Part shown: positions 45,290 to 56,361 of the stretch, piece after piece
How positions within the stretch are numbered: position 1 is the stretch's first letter
Layout: every line of letters starts with the position of its first letter
Source: Pomphorhynchus laevis
Lineage: Eukaryota; Acanthocephala; Palaeacanthocephala; Echinorhynchida; Pomphorhynchidae
Assembly: GCA_012934845.2 (NCBI GenBank)
Contig: WNNJ02003166.1
Span: 62,001 to 126,000 of the forward strand
DNA: 64,000 nt
Direction of reading: 5' to 3'
Made by a program: the position numbers and the translations under genes
Notes under the pieces: model-generated
What the model saw: the letters and a program-made list of their open reading frames with translations, nothing else
Database searches by the model: none
What the model was told of the DNA's origin: nothing

Positions 45290-45739
45290 AGCGTTTTAAT
45301 CCAAAAATCTTATTTTTCTAATAGTTTTTGATTTAATATTGAAATGTTTTCTTCGATAATATGTTCTAAAATAAATAATTTACAGTTTTTAATATCATGT
45401 GCTATTAATCTCATATGTGGATGAAATATAGTTTGACTATTATGCTGTATATTATATATGTGTTGCCTAAACCTAGTTTCTAACATTTGATGTTTTTCCT
45501 ATATATTGCAATCCACATGTACATTGTATAAGATACACTACACCTGCGGTATTGCAGTTACAATTATTATTAATATTTAATGAAAAACATTTGTTTGTCG
45601 TATTACTTACGATACAATTATTATTTATAACATCACAAACTATACAATTTTTTCTGTTACATTTAAAAGATCTAAAATTGAAATCATTAGTACTTACGTA
45701 TTTTTCCAATATGGTTGAGTACATGTAACTTAAAGTCAT
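45290..45739 (-). pseudogene. N-terminal GIY-YIG endonuclease of the Naiad-like PLE
   Basis: The frame 45739-45473 encodes FKCNRKNCIVCDVINNNC (a Cys cluster, about residues 23-40), a second Cys group NNNCNCNTAG and then VVYLIQCTCGLQYIGKTS (about 66-83), the GIY-YIG signature: Y of xYL, Tyr-Ile-Gly followed by Lys-Thr. After one frame change the homology continues with LETRFRQHIYNIQ (catalytic Arg position), LIAHDIKNCKLFILEHI and a KLLEK..DFWIKTLN segment (position of the catalytic Glu and Trp). In ordinary PLEs this domain is at the C-terminus; here it precedes the RT. A Cys cluster before a GIY-YIG domain is also a Naiad feature. It nicks target DNA to prime reverse transcription. Confidence 0.75.
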
Positions 45740-45744
45740 AATTT

Positions 45745-46157
45745 TTAACGTTGCTTTTTCGGTGTCGCCACCTAGTTTAGTTGACTCAGACTAAACTTAC
45801 AACGGGCCATCCAGCAGCATCTGACAGGGGGCTGCCCTGCTTAAGGCGGTTGCAGGCTGGAACAAGATCTATAAAGATCTACCACCTTCACTCCACGCGC
45901 TACGCGACCTAGCTATTGGCCATTACCTGGTCTCTTAAACGTGATCACGTGAAGCAGTTTACATTTTAAAGTGTAAACACCTTGGGATGCAAACTTCTCC
46001 CTTTTTTAAGAATTAATAATTCATCAAACTTGTTTGAAAATAAGAAAAAATAATAGTAAAGTCGTAACCAATAATACATAGTTTCAGTATTTCTGGCAGA
46101 GGTCATATTACCGGGAAAACAAAGTCCACAGGTCAATAATAAGATGTCAGTAGAACA
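45745..46157 (-). mobile_element. Naiad-like PLE 5' leader
   Basis: Lies between an upstream tail and the GIY-YIG frame; the first 150 bp recur at 4021-4200. The remainder (45760-46010) is G+C-rich and holds palindromes: ACGTGATCACGT (45939-45950), AGATCT-ATAA-AGATCT (45865-45880), and GTTTACATTTTAAAGTGTAAAC-like pairing around 45957-45980. This may hold the promoter or translation start signals. Confidence 0.55.
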
Positions 46158-46370
46158 AATTAAATCAGCTAACTGAGTCTACGTATTTAATATAATCATA
46201 AAATAAACAAAACATAATAATGCTAAATCAAAATTTAATAATTAAATAATAAAATTAATAATTGTTTTTAGATTTTCTATAATTTAAATCAAGTTAAAAA
46301 AATGAAATTTAAAATAAACGTCATTTTTATGAATTGACTAATAAATAACAGACGTTGTATCAGATATCAA

Positions 46371-46890
46371 TAGGATCTTCGTCATGATTTCTCATTTATA
46401 AACTTATTTAAATTTGCAAAAAATAGGGTTTCATCATATACAAATAAACAAAATATTTTTAAAAATATAATGGGTGAAGGAATACGGGCCGAAACTGATA
46501 ATATAGCAGTTCCTCTTAATGATTTATATTCCTTATTCGGATAAATCGTCTGTCAATTTGAAATTTTTACTTGATATAAATATAAATTGTACAGAATCTT
46601 ATATAATACGGGCCGAAACTGATAACATAGCAAATCCTTATTCTGATACACCGCCTATTATTTATTAGTCAATTCATAAAAATTGACTTTTATTTAAAAT
46701 TTCAATTTTTTATTTTAACTTAATATAAATGTGAATTGTATAAAATCTTATATACTTATTTATTATTAATCTTTATTTTTGATTTTTATATAGTATAAAA
46801 TACGTAGACTCATTTATCTGATCTGATTTGCTAACTTCGCTACGTTATGAGTATACATTTTCAACAAATCAGATCAGTTAACAAATATTA
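46371..46890 (+). mobile_element. Naiad-like PLE 3' ends, plus strand
   Basis: A module scrap (GGGCCGAAACTGATAATATA, 46487-46506) and a duplicated one (46606-46625), then a full tail with ACGTAGACTCATTTATCTGA (46802). The end folds back: ATCTGATCTGATTTG (46817-46831) with CAAATCAGATCAGTTAAC (46864-46881); this ~100 bp is shared with 15860-15960. Confidence 0.65.
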
Positions 46891-47250
46891 TTAAGAATTA
46901 AAATATTAATTACAATTACTTAAAATGTTGTTGTTTTTATTTCAAAAAACATAATGGTCACCTAAGTATTAAAATATTATAACATAGAAGTGTCTTATGA
47001 AGACCACCAATTTTTATTCCTATAATGAGTACCATATAAATTCAATGAATCATATATGATAACCGAGTCTACACAGAAAAATATTTTAATCTCTAGATTT
47101 TCTATAATTTAATTTCTTAATTTAATTAATTTATATAAAGTAAGAATTTAAAAAATAATAATTTTATCATGTGATGGCCCAAATACGCGCTAATGACATA
47201 TTTCCTCTGATGAAATTTGATTACCTAGTACCATGATAGTTTAAATTTAT
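46891..47250 (-). mobile_element. Naiad-like PLE scraps, minus strand
   Basis: 47170-47235 is the start of a 3' module in reverse (GGCCCAAATACGCGCTAATG). 47060-47170 matches 17690-17770. Confidence 0.5.
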
Positions 47251-48305
47251 TTTCAAAAAATATTTTGCATTATATTTTTGTTTCTATAATATCTGCTTAA
47301 TCTAAATTTGTATAAAGCGTACTAAAATCATACGTATTTATATTATAAAAATATATTCAGAAAATTTATTTATATCCGTATACTCAGTTACATGATTTAA
47401 TAATTACATAATATATTTTTGTAATTTATTTTCATCCTGAATTGTGGCAAATTCTGTTCGACTCTCGACTGTTGTAATTGTACCTTTAACATTTTATAAA
47501 TCATACGAATATTTTTAACAGGCTTTGAATGACTGATATAAAAAATGGCATAAAAAATTTACGCCATCGGTAACGCTATTTATTAAAACATCCTTAATAC
47601 CGATTAAAAAAAAGATACCAAAAATTTCAATATCTTGTTTAATTATCTCAATTTTGAATCTTCTTTACAGTAGCCTTAACAATCCACAAGTTTTGTTCGT
47701 ACACGCAAAATGTATTCAGGACAATGCAAGAAAGTTGCTTCGACTGATCACATAGATACACGAAGAAAGATATACAAAAACAATTAGGCAAATCAGTTGG
47801 ACTCTTGGTTGATCCATTGTAGTAAATGAACTTTAAAGCTGGTTTTAGATAGAATGACAAACACAATTGGAGATCATTGTGAGTTTCATAGGTTATTCGA
47901 ACTATTGTATCTATAATACTAATGAATTTTAGCATTTTTAAAGTCATCGTTGCAGAGCAATGTTTTTCGAATGATATCCATCAGGCCTTTGTGACAACTT
48001 TTTACATATAAAGGGAAATATTGCCGTTCCCTATAATGAAAAAAAGCAATTTTTGCTTTAAAAGGTAGCCAATAAAGAGCTCTCAACTACTAAGCGCGTG
48101 TGCTTAAGACCTTAATTGTTTGGACAATTTGTTCGCCTTATTATGTCATCGTTGATGGTAGTGGCTTCTTTTGTGTTAGTTTGGATTAAGCATTTATGCA
48201 GTATTCGATAAATGAGCTAAACATGAGCATATGATATTTTAGTACACGGCTTTCTGTACCCTAAACATTACAATTTGTATAATGTGATGATGACGGAATC
48301 AATTG
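47251..48305. other. Non-repetitive region with one possible coding frame
   Basis: Apart from the frame at 47648-47947 on the minus strand, and a scrap at 47290-47350 resembling the PLE STLYTNLD segment in reverse (TTTGTATAAAGCGTACTAAA), nothing is recognised. Confidence 0.45.
47648..47947 (-). CDS. Unrecognised 99-codon frame
   Basis: An open frame from ATG to TGA with less A+T-rich composition than its flanks, containing KPALKFIYYNGSTKSPTDLP, NCFCISFFVYLCDQSKQLSC and KATVKKIQN. It has one hydrophobic stretch (about residues 55-65) and four Cys. No family recognised. It might be a small gene, an exon or chance. Confidence 0.3.
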   Translation of the reverse strand: MTLKMLKFISIIDTIVRITYETHNDLQLCLSFYLKPALKFIYYNGSTKSPTDLPNCFCISFFVYLCDQSKQLSCIVLNTFCVYEQNLWIVKATVKKIQN

Positions 48306-48347
48306 AGACCTCAAGTGAAATAAAATAAAATACGTAGACTTAGTTAT

Positions 48348-48872
48348 TTGAGTCTACGTGCAAACTATTTTTATAAACCTCTTTTTATTAACACTTTTGA
48401 TGGTTTAACAAAAATTAAACCATTAAGTAAATATAAATATATGGATAAAATTGAATTAATAGAATCCTTAAATATTTTGATAAATCAAAATTATTTAAAA
48501 GTAGGGACATCTATATTTAGACAAGTAAAAGGTGTTCCAATGGGTGGTAATAGTAGCCCAATTATAGCTGACTTGTTTTTAAACTTTATAGAATATGAAT
48601 TTGTTCATAACTGTGTAAAAACTAAATCTAAACAATATAAATATATGAAATATATGTTTCGATACATTGATGATATATGTGTATTTAATTCTAATAATTT
48701 TTATTCAATTAGTGAACACATTTATCCACAAAGCCTTATACTTAACAAAACCAATATTAATGATAAAGAAGGTGTATATCTAGATATGAACATTAAATTA
48801 ACATTAACTAAAACTACTATTAATTTATATCGTAAAGATGACATATTTAAATTTACAAGAAACATATTTTAG
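48348..48872 (+). pseudogene. Naiad-like PLE reverse transcriptase core
   Basis: A 174-codon frame with KYMDKIELIESLNILINQN, motif 4 KGVPMGGNSSPIIADLF, catalytic MFRYIDDICVF, motif 6 GVYLDMNIKLT and YRKDDIFKFTRNIF. It is almost identical to the minus-strand copy at 43300-43740, pointing to a common recent source. The N-terminal RT motifs and the GIY-YIG domain are absent. Confidence 0.8.
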
Positions 48873-48889
48873 CATGAGCATTCATGCAT

Positions 48890-49280
48890 TAAAAAAAGAT
48901 TTATTTTAACGTGGCAAATGCGTGTCAGCGCACGCTTAGATGACCACAACAAAACAAAACTGTAAATCATGTGTCGAGAAGGTGTGAACGGAAGAGGTGT
49001 TTGAATGTGATAAAGAAGGGGGCGCGGCGGACGTCAAGAGGGAGTTGATTCCAGGCGAGTGAGGCGGCGACGAGGAAGGATCGGAGACCGTAGTTGTTGG
49101 AGTAATTAGGAACGTGGAGTAAGAGGGTATGACGGGAACGCAGCGATAGCGAGGTGGGGCGAGTGTCGTCTAAGAAAGGAAGGTTGATGAACGATGGGGA
49201 GCCGACAGCGATGAGACGAAAAGTAACGAGAAGAAAGCGGAGTTTGATGCGGATGTGGATGGTGGGCCAGGAGAGTTGGG
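48890..49280 (-). mobile_element. LINE 3' fragment inserted in the PLE
   Basis: A 391-bp G+C-rich insertion flanked by CATGCAT (48883-48889 and 49281-49287), one copy in uninterrupted PLEs. On the minus strand the frame up to 48967 ends with NYSNNYGLRSFLVAASLAWN, QLPLDVRRAPFFITFKHLF and RSHLLDT, the C-terminal signature of many LINE reverse transcriptases (LRSF...A..WN.LP...R....F..F). A ~77-bp 3' UTR ending in a T run follows. Clade not determined. The 5' end is truncated. Confidence 0.85.
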
Positions 49281-49640
49281 CATGCATACCATATAATATA
49301 AAATATAATACATTAAATAATGAAATTTTAAGAATTGCAACAATTTGTAACGATATTGGCTTTCTTGATATTCATTTAAAAAATTTAACATATAAATATT
49401 TTCAACTAGGTTACTGTAAAATTATAATCAAACAGAAAATAGTAAAATATATAATAGTAGTATATAATAATCAACACAATAATATTAAAAATAAATTTAA
49501 AATCATTAGCGGGAAATTTTTATGGATGGATAATAAATAATATACTTTGTGTTAAAATAAGATACTATATAATCAATTTTTATTAGAGGTAATACGTCAT
49601 TAGCACGTACTTGGCTCCGCAGTTATGTTGGGTTGAGGAA

Positions 49641-50400
49641 TAGAGGCCGACACATGATAAAGAAGGTATATATCTAGATATAAACATTAGATTTACATAA
49701 AGATGACGTAAATTTACAAAAAATCATATTTTTGACGGAATATTCACACATTCCATATAATATAAAATATTATACATTGAATAATGAAATTTTAAGAATT
49801 GCCATAATATAGAATAATATTGACTTTCTTCAAAATTATTTAAATACTTTAATAGATGCATATTTTAAATTAGGTTACCATAAAAATACAATCAAACAAG
49901 AAAATAGTAAAATTTATAAATCAAAAAATATTATTAAAAATAAATTTAAACTGTAAAAGGGAAGATTTTTATGGATGGATAATAAACAATATGTTTTCCA
50001 TTAAGATATATAATGAAGAAATATAGAAGAAATACGTCATTAGCACGTATTTGACACCGCTGCTATATTGTGTCAAGGAATAGGGGTCGAAACCTGATAG
50101 CATAACAGTTTCTCCGGATGACATCTAATCCTTATTATGATACAACGTCTGTTATTTATTGATCAATTCATAAAAATTGACTTTTATTTTAAATTTCAAT
50201 TTTTTATTTTAACTTGATGATATAAATTATAAAAAAATCTATAACATTTATTTTTTATTTACTTAATTTGATTTAATTATTAAATTATATAAAAAATTTT
50301 AAAAATTAAGAAATTATTAAATTAAATAATAAATATTTAATTATTAAATTAATTTTTTTATTTTCATTTTATAATTATATAAAATATGTAGACTTAATTA
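49641..50400 (+). mobile_element. Naiad-like PLE C-terminal part, 3' module and tail
   Basis: Joined to the previous copy inside its 3' module. Decayed coding sequence from the KEGVYLDMNI segment (49655) to the C-terminus (49990), then a module (50030-50120) where helix B is kept by a paired change: GACACC (50053-50058) with GGGGTC (50083-50088). The tail runs to ATGTAGACTTAATTATCTAA near 50386. Confidence 0.8.
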
Positions 50401-53075
50401 TCTAATATTATTTGTCATACTCAAAAAGACACATATCCTCACAAAGAGGATTTCAAGTCTGCATTTGGTATCTTGCAAAGTCTGCATCCTTTTATTTAGA
50501 AATTATAAAAAGAGAAAACGTTATTTGTTTTTCTTCGTAAAGAACGTTATTCAACGTGTTTTACAAATTTGCTCTTGATATTTGAGATCGCAACTAATTA
50601 AAAATGCTTCAGTTCATCCAAGTCCTTATGCATTCTGCTTTTTGCGCCCTTGCCAAAACGCTTACGGCGTTTCCACGTTGCACGGCCAAGCTAGTTTGGC
50701 CGTGCAGCAATTGTAATTTATGTAACTAATCACAATTATATTGTAATTCCAATTATATTGCATGTCTGTACTCAGACATGTATTACAGGTGAATTTAATC
50801 GCTATGGGCTAAATTGTACTGTGTGATTTAATCATTAAAAATTGATAAAGGGTAGTTTTTAATTTATTAAGGATATCAATAAAATATTTAACAAATATTT
50901 ATTTGTTAAATTAATTAAGATAATGTAAATATTAATCAAATGAAATAAGCAATTATTTAATTAAATAATCAATTAAATAAGAGTTTAGTCATATTTTGAA
51001 TAATATTTTATCAATTATGATTTTAATATTTTAAAAAAACAGTTTAATTGATTTTGTAAGGTTTATTAAATTTTTTTTCTGAACATTTTATTTGAAGCAT
51101 TTTAAACTGTTTTCAGTAATTTCAGATTGTTTTATCATTTCTCGACACTTTTAAATTTTTTACTGAAATATTTTCAGCATCGATACAATAATCTTTATAA
51201 TTTATTTTTGTAATATCCCAATATGTAATCGCAAGTAATTTACAATAAAATACAATTGTCTGATACAGTTGTAGTTTCAAGATAACGCTAATAACTAAAA
51301 TTTCATGAATATTTACAAAATTGAAAATTTAACGAAAACTTTACATTATGAACGTTGACTAATTTGTTACCTGATGAAAACAAAGTTTTTACAAATAAAT
51401 TAAGACTACAGAATGAAATTAAAGTTATTAAACCATCACATTTTTTACAGTATTTTATTTATTTGGTAATTTGCTTTTTAAAGTTCGTATGATTGTTGCT
51501 TATTTACGCTTTTTATTAAGATAACTAATTCCATGTACATTTCCTTAATGTTTTGTTCGTAGTTTTTGAAACAGCTCAGAATGTGGATATCCTACCTGCT
51601 TCGCAAAAATAATGGCTTAAAACTTCTATTAAAAATACACGTATCATAAATATCACAAATTGGATTGGATTATTTTCTTTATAATTTTATATTTCAATTG
51701 TAACCTGATGATAAATTAGTTCTCTATTGCATAATTCAATTTCATATTTTTTACATTTAATTCTTATGTAACATGTTTTTAAATCGTATAATCAATAGAA
51801 CCAGCAACAAAATTAAAATTAAATTTTAAGTAATCAAATTTTAAATTTTTCGGTAAAGAGAGAGAGCTTAATTTTATCTATAATGCTTCGGCACATTCCT
51901 TTATCAAGAGAAATCATGCTTCACTGCCCATATAACAGTATACATACATCCTCGACAAAGCACGTAACTGTTCCGTTTAGCGATTAACCTAGGTGTTGGT
52001 GTTAAACGTATTATTTTTGTCGATTTGATCTGGTAACAATGCGAAAATCAAACTATCGATAAGAAATTTTTTATAAATCTAAAATAATCGATTCAATGTC
52101 AGTATAACACAGTATTTTTCAAATAAATTAGAACTTCTCATTTCTTGATACACACATTTTGGATAAGGTAATTTTAGGAAAATTATAAACTTAACAGTTT
52201 TTATGATAATTAGTAACTCATGGGCAAGTAAGCATCCAGACTTGCATCATAACGATAAAAGTAATGAATTCAAGTCTGATGAAGGTGTATATTTCTAGCA
52301 GAATATCATCTAATTTTATTCATCACATATGTACATTTTATTAATCAAATATAAATACTCTCAGTTTCTTCAAATTGTTGTTCATTCTGCGAGATGTCCT
52401 TTATTTTATGCATTTTCTTTATTTTTATGCATATGTCCATTATTTTAAATGACATTTTAATTGCCTGCGCGATATATTCGGTGCAGGAAATAAAAATTAG
52501 CTGCACAATTTTAATTTTACAATTTAAAATTTATAACGATTTGGGTCGTTTTGCGGATTTGTTAAAATTTCATTAATTCTAACGAGTAATTTATGGAATT
52601 AATTATAGAATAAATTATTTAATTTATAGAATTAATTAGAAGTGATCAAGAGTTTCACATGTGTGGTTTTGGTTTATCTTTGATTCCGTTGAAATTCGCT
52701 TCCGAATTATTTGGCTGATTAAAATGTCGATAGACATTTTAATACGATAATTCACGTGTGAACATTTATGTACATAAATTTAATCTCGTTTTTAAATTTC
52801 AAAAATAAGTATGTTCTTACAAAAACTTCAAGCATTTTACAATGTTGCTATTCAGCGACACTACGCGAGACTGTGTAATACAAATACGGTATTATGGAAG
52901 TTACTACCGATATTGGTGGCACTGTAGATTTTTTTAATTTGATGATATTGTATGTTATGATTGTGTGTTTAAGCTGTTAAATATTTTTGTTCTAGTTAAC
53001 ATTTTAGAATTACTTTATCTGCCTCATTCTGCTTTTTTTTAAATTTATTCTGATTAGTAATGTTAATTATTTCTC
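50401..53075. other. Long non-repetitive region, no gene recognised
   Basis: About 2.7 kb. A few stretches are less A+T-rich (50600-50720, 51940-52040) but no exon with convincing frame and splice sites was found. GTTTGGCCGTGCAGC near 50695 repeats CACGGCCAAGCTAG in reverse, forming a short hairpin. Likely intron or intergenic DNA. Confidence 0.45.
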
Positions 53076-53077
53076 AA

Positions 53078-53310
53078 ACGTTTTTTAAAGTTTAAACGTT
53101 TTTTACTCCAAAAATCACTAGCAAAAAAATAATTACTAGTTTTAAATACAATATAAATAAATACAATATAAATTTTTCTTAAATACAATATAAAAACGTT
53201 TTTTAAAGTTTAAACGTTTTTAACTCCAAAAATCACTAGCAAAAAAATAATTACTAGTTTTAAATACAATATAAATAAATACAATATAAATTTTTTTTAA
53301 ATACAATATA
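53078..53310. repeat. 117-bp tandem duplication
   Basis: AAACGTTTTTTAAAGTTTAAACG, CTCCAAAAATCACTAGC and TTAAATACAATATAAA are present twice in the same order (first unit from about 53076, second from about 53193). Confidence 0.9.
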
Positions 53311-53337
53311 AGTCATCATAACAATCAACAAGACAAG

Positions 53338-54017
53338 TCGATAAAATCAAGCAATCGTCTTCATTGACTATCAATCGTCTTCCTTCTTCTTCCATTTACG
53401 GCCTCAGGTCTAGGGGGATCTGAGTCCCCCAACCGATCCAACACGCCGCTTTCCGACTGAACCACCCGGGGTCTTTCACCCCCCCCCGAAGAATCCAATC
53501 GGCGCGGACTATGCTTGGTAAACGAGAGACGAGGAGCTTAAGAAACCTTAGCCTTTGCTCTGGGGGACGTCCTCTCGAAAAGAAGACTAATCCCGAGATA
53601 GCCCAAGTTCCCCAAAGGCGCACTTGGGTTTTCCCTTTCAATGACATATGTTAAGCCAGTTTCAGGGCCCACCTAGCTTTCTTCAAGATGCGTTTAAGTC
53701 TATCCAGGTCAGATATCGCTGACCAGTTCAACGTAACTGTGAACCCCAGGTATTTTACTCGACTTGTGAAGGTGGGGAGTGGTTCAGAAGCAAATAAGGA
53801 GGAAAGCGCAGAGAGTGCTAGTCTCTTAAGTTTTTGCTTTGCTGCAGGGGGTGCCATGAAAGACAACCACATGCGATTTAGCGGTGTTCAAAACAAGGAT
53901 GGACTTGGGTAAAGTCCATCCTTGGGTATCTAAAAAAGAAACGGCTGATGTCAGAGACTACGTCTTTACACCTGTGTCCAGTGAACAGGGCTGTGGTGTC
54001 ATCAGCGTACACCAACT
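53338..54017 (-). mobile_element. Zinc-knuckle LINE family B, left copy, 3' part
   Basis: Minus strand, colinear with the right copy's end. Starts with LVYADDTTALFTGHRCKDVV (54015-53955; YADD is the RT catalytic box), then RMWLSFMAPPAAKQKLKRLA (53880-53820), YLGFTVTLNWSAISDLDRLK (53755-53695), MSLKGKTQVRLWGTWAISGL (53647-53590) and IPLDLRP, the C-terminus (53400). A 12-bp hairpin AAGGATGGACTT / AAGTCCATCCTT (53895-53923) replaces part of the coding region. Frame changes are present. Confidence 0.8.
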
Positions 54018-54218
54018 ACCGATATTTAATTTTTAAGTTCCATGTTTTAATTATTTCGTAGTCGCGGATTTATAAAAAAAATTTCAAAAATTTGCAGTAT
54101 TAATATGGTCGGATAATCAAAAAGCTCCAATAAAACAAATCTCCCGACAAAAGCAACAAAGGTAAGTGTTAATTCTTCTAATTTCTTAATCTCAAGCACG
54201 GAGGGAGAACTACCTCCT

Positions 54219-55020
54219 GTGCCTAAATTGGTAAACCTGGTAATAATCAGACTTCTTCAACCATTCAAACGTATTAATCTCTTCAATATACTCCCAAGAG
54301 AATTTACAAGCGTTTATAAGAAGAGAATTCTATTTAATTCAATAAAATACTTAGACTCCGAAATCCGGATTTCGTTTAGCTCTCCGGATCTGGCAGCGTA
54401 CCAAGAATTCTTTGACATGCATCTAAAAGAATTTGGATCGACTACCTACAGGCCTATTCAGGCTACTCTGAAAATAAATAAATTTCCCCTCTTCGCAACG
54501 GATGAGGATTTAGGAGCCCTCACATCTAAGTACAAAATCACAATATTCGCAGCATTTTGGGCAAGAAAGGCCAGTCTATACCAGTAGCATTCTGTTCTAT
54601 CGCAGTCGACTAGGCGGAATGCCGAGCAAAACGTAAATGTAACCCCTTCTTGGTGTAGAACTGTTCTTTTACTCTTATAGACGCTGACAACTTAACATAC
54701 TCCCATTGCAATGGGTGCCACCTTTGGGGCACTGGTCTTGAACTTCACTAGGCCCCGTACGTGTGGGGTTTGCAGCTCTTCTGACGTCCATGAAGGGAAA
54801 TAAGTTATCCCCCTCAATGCTTCAATTGTGGTGGTCAGCACCCGCCTGGTCAATAAGATGACATATCTTCAGAGAATACAAGTTAAGGCATTGTGGGGCA
54901 CCGACCAGACCGGAGCATGCTTTGCCGATGCATGCTTGTCCTATTAAACCAGTTCCGGTACGACGGACACCAATATTATCAAACTTGTGGACGCTAGATT
55001 ACAGGGATACGAGGACGAGA
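54219..55020 (+). pseudogene. LINE family B ORF1 (zinc-knuckle protein)
   Basis: The frame 54219-54587 (122 codons) contains PREFTSVYKKRILFNSIKYL, EIRISFSSPDLAAYQEFFDM and STTYRPIQATLKINKFPLFA, a fold like an RNA-recognition-type domain followed by the link to the knuckles. In another frame, 54700-54960 reads CSHCNGCHLWGTGLELH and VCGVCSSSDVHEG, matching paired CCHC knuckles of I/Jockey ORF1 proteins, with the third Cys set largely lost. The product would bind element RNA to form the retrotransposition particle. The reading frame is broken between these parts. Confidence 0.65.
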
Positions 55021-55325
55021 TTTGAGCCTTAGCGAATCATCTGATAGAGAAATTCGAGAAGTCCCGATCTCCTCCATCGACGATTATTACCGCTTCAAAG
55101 AGAGCCTCCATTCTAAGAAGAAATCTGCTTCAAAACTGAGGTTGGCTTCCTTGAAGTTGGCAAAGAAAGATTATATCTGTTGGGAGTTGTTGGCCTCTAA
55201 GGGAGATGAAGATAATGCCGGTGGGCAAGTGTCTTCTCTCGGTAAGGCTATGAGTGAGGAGGGTAACTTTCACTCTCCTTGTTCCTCCTTGGAGGTAGGC
55301 ATCCCACTCCAGCTGACGTAACACA

Positions 55326-55860
55326 ATGCAAAGTAGTCAAGAGCCTTTTTCACTGAATATCCTTCAGTGGAATTCGGGAGGTGCTTCTGCCCTTAGCCTT
55401 TTATATGATAGAGATGCAGATGTTATAGTCCTCCAGGAGACGTAGTCTATCCGTCTTCTCCAAGACATTACCCGATTTATTCCTAAGCACATTTACACCC
55501 ACTTTACTAAGTACATAACCCCTCCTCACTCCTCTTCATCGCAAGGTCTTTTAACCTTACTTAAATGCTCCGTAAGATCGTCCCTCCTTTTAAACTATTA
55601 TCGTTCAGTCCTGTCTTGTTTAGCTATATCACTTTGTAAAAACGGGAAACGTATCAGTATAGGCAATATCTATATTAGGCCAGGAGAAATTTACAAGAAT
55701 TGTAAGCTCATGGACCGTATTTTAGGTAGAGGCTATGGCATGTTACTTGGTGACTTCAACGACAGAACTGGTCGTTGGATTAATGCAGCACTCCGCAGAG
55801 CTGGAAAGATTACCACCTTATTCATAAACCACCGTCCCCACTTTTCATTGCTCAACAACT
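55326..55860 (+). pseudogene. LINE family B APE endonuclease
   Basis: Starts MQSSQEPFSLNILQWNSGGA; ILQWNSGG is strand 1 and DRDADVIVLQET (about residues 32-43) the metal-binding Glu segment. RISIGNIYIRPGE (~117) and GMLLGDFNDRTGRW (~145; Asp and Asn catalytic) follow. A stop codon lies just after LQET. The normal SDH box near the end of the domain is not seen. The ORF starts 4 bp after the previous frame's stop, as in a two-ORF LINE. Confidence 0.75.
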
Positions 55861-56361
55861 AATTCAATCCTCGACATATTACTGCTTCATAAGATGTGGT
55901 TGTTGAAACCCATCTGTACTGAGCAATCGCGCTAAAAACAGACCTCTTATGACCTAATTCGTTGGCGGATAGAAGAATATAGGTTGCTTAGAAAGAGGAT
56001 TCACTTTTATCCAATCAGAGTAGCTTTCTTTCAGACAGCTATCCAACTTTTCCCCAGAATTGGTAATGAGAGTTTGACCGAATTAAATTCATACCTCTCA
56101 TCACAAGCTACCGCGTTTTTTTTCGACTACCTATAAAGGTCGAATATACAATCCCACTCCTACAAAACTCAAGGTACTAGCTAAAATGCTACACCTTCCT
56201 AATCTCTCTGTTTCCGGCAGACAGGTCCTCTCGAATGTATACTGGATCCCTAGATATAGGTTCTAGTTGAGTAGAGATAGGGCGAGCATTTCTTGCCTTA
56301 TCCTTCTCAGTCTTCGTTTTGGAAGATATTTAAGAAGTTCGTCTGCTGAAAGGAGAGAGCT

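Larger units (their letters stand above)
43081..46370 (-). mobile_element. Naiad-like PLE, most complete copy
   Basis: Minus strand, left to right in element orientation: a complete tail of an upstream unit (46370-46158, ending ACGTAGACTCAGTTAGCTGA), a leader (46157-45745, with local G+C-rich DNA), the GIY-YIG domain (45739 to about 45290), a basic linker, the RT (about 44950-43190) and, after a deletion of the extreme C-terminus and 3' module, a tail end (43150-43081). Tail units on both sides recall the pLTR arrangement of PLEs. The GIY-YIG-before-RT order is that of the Naiad clade. A few frame changes make it non-functional. Confidence 0.8.
48310..49640 (+). mobile_element. Naiad-like PLE copy split by a LINE fragment
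   Basis: Starts beside a tail end (AAAATACGTAGACTTAGTTA, 48328) and holds the RT from about the LTKIKPLSKYKYMDK segment (48402) through QVKGVPMGGNSSPIIADLF, FRYIDDICVF (48658-48687) and GVYLDMNIKLT to RNIF (48872). The element is interrupted at 48890-49280, resumes with IPYNIKYNTLNNEILRI and reads to its C-terminus LWMDNK (49540), then the 3' module (49585-49640). This copy alone shows an intact C-terminus: FDIHLKNL-like helix, IIIKQKIVKY and NNQHNNIKNKFKII. Confidence 0.85.

Noticed and set aside
53688-53912. Plus-strand frame at 53688 as a host gene
   Set aside because: Antisense of the LINE family B left copy, whose minus-strand frame matches the right copy.
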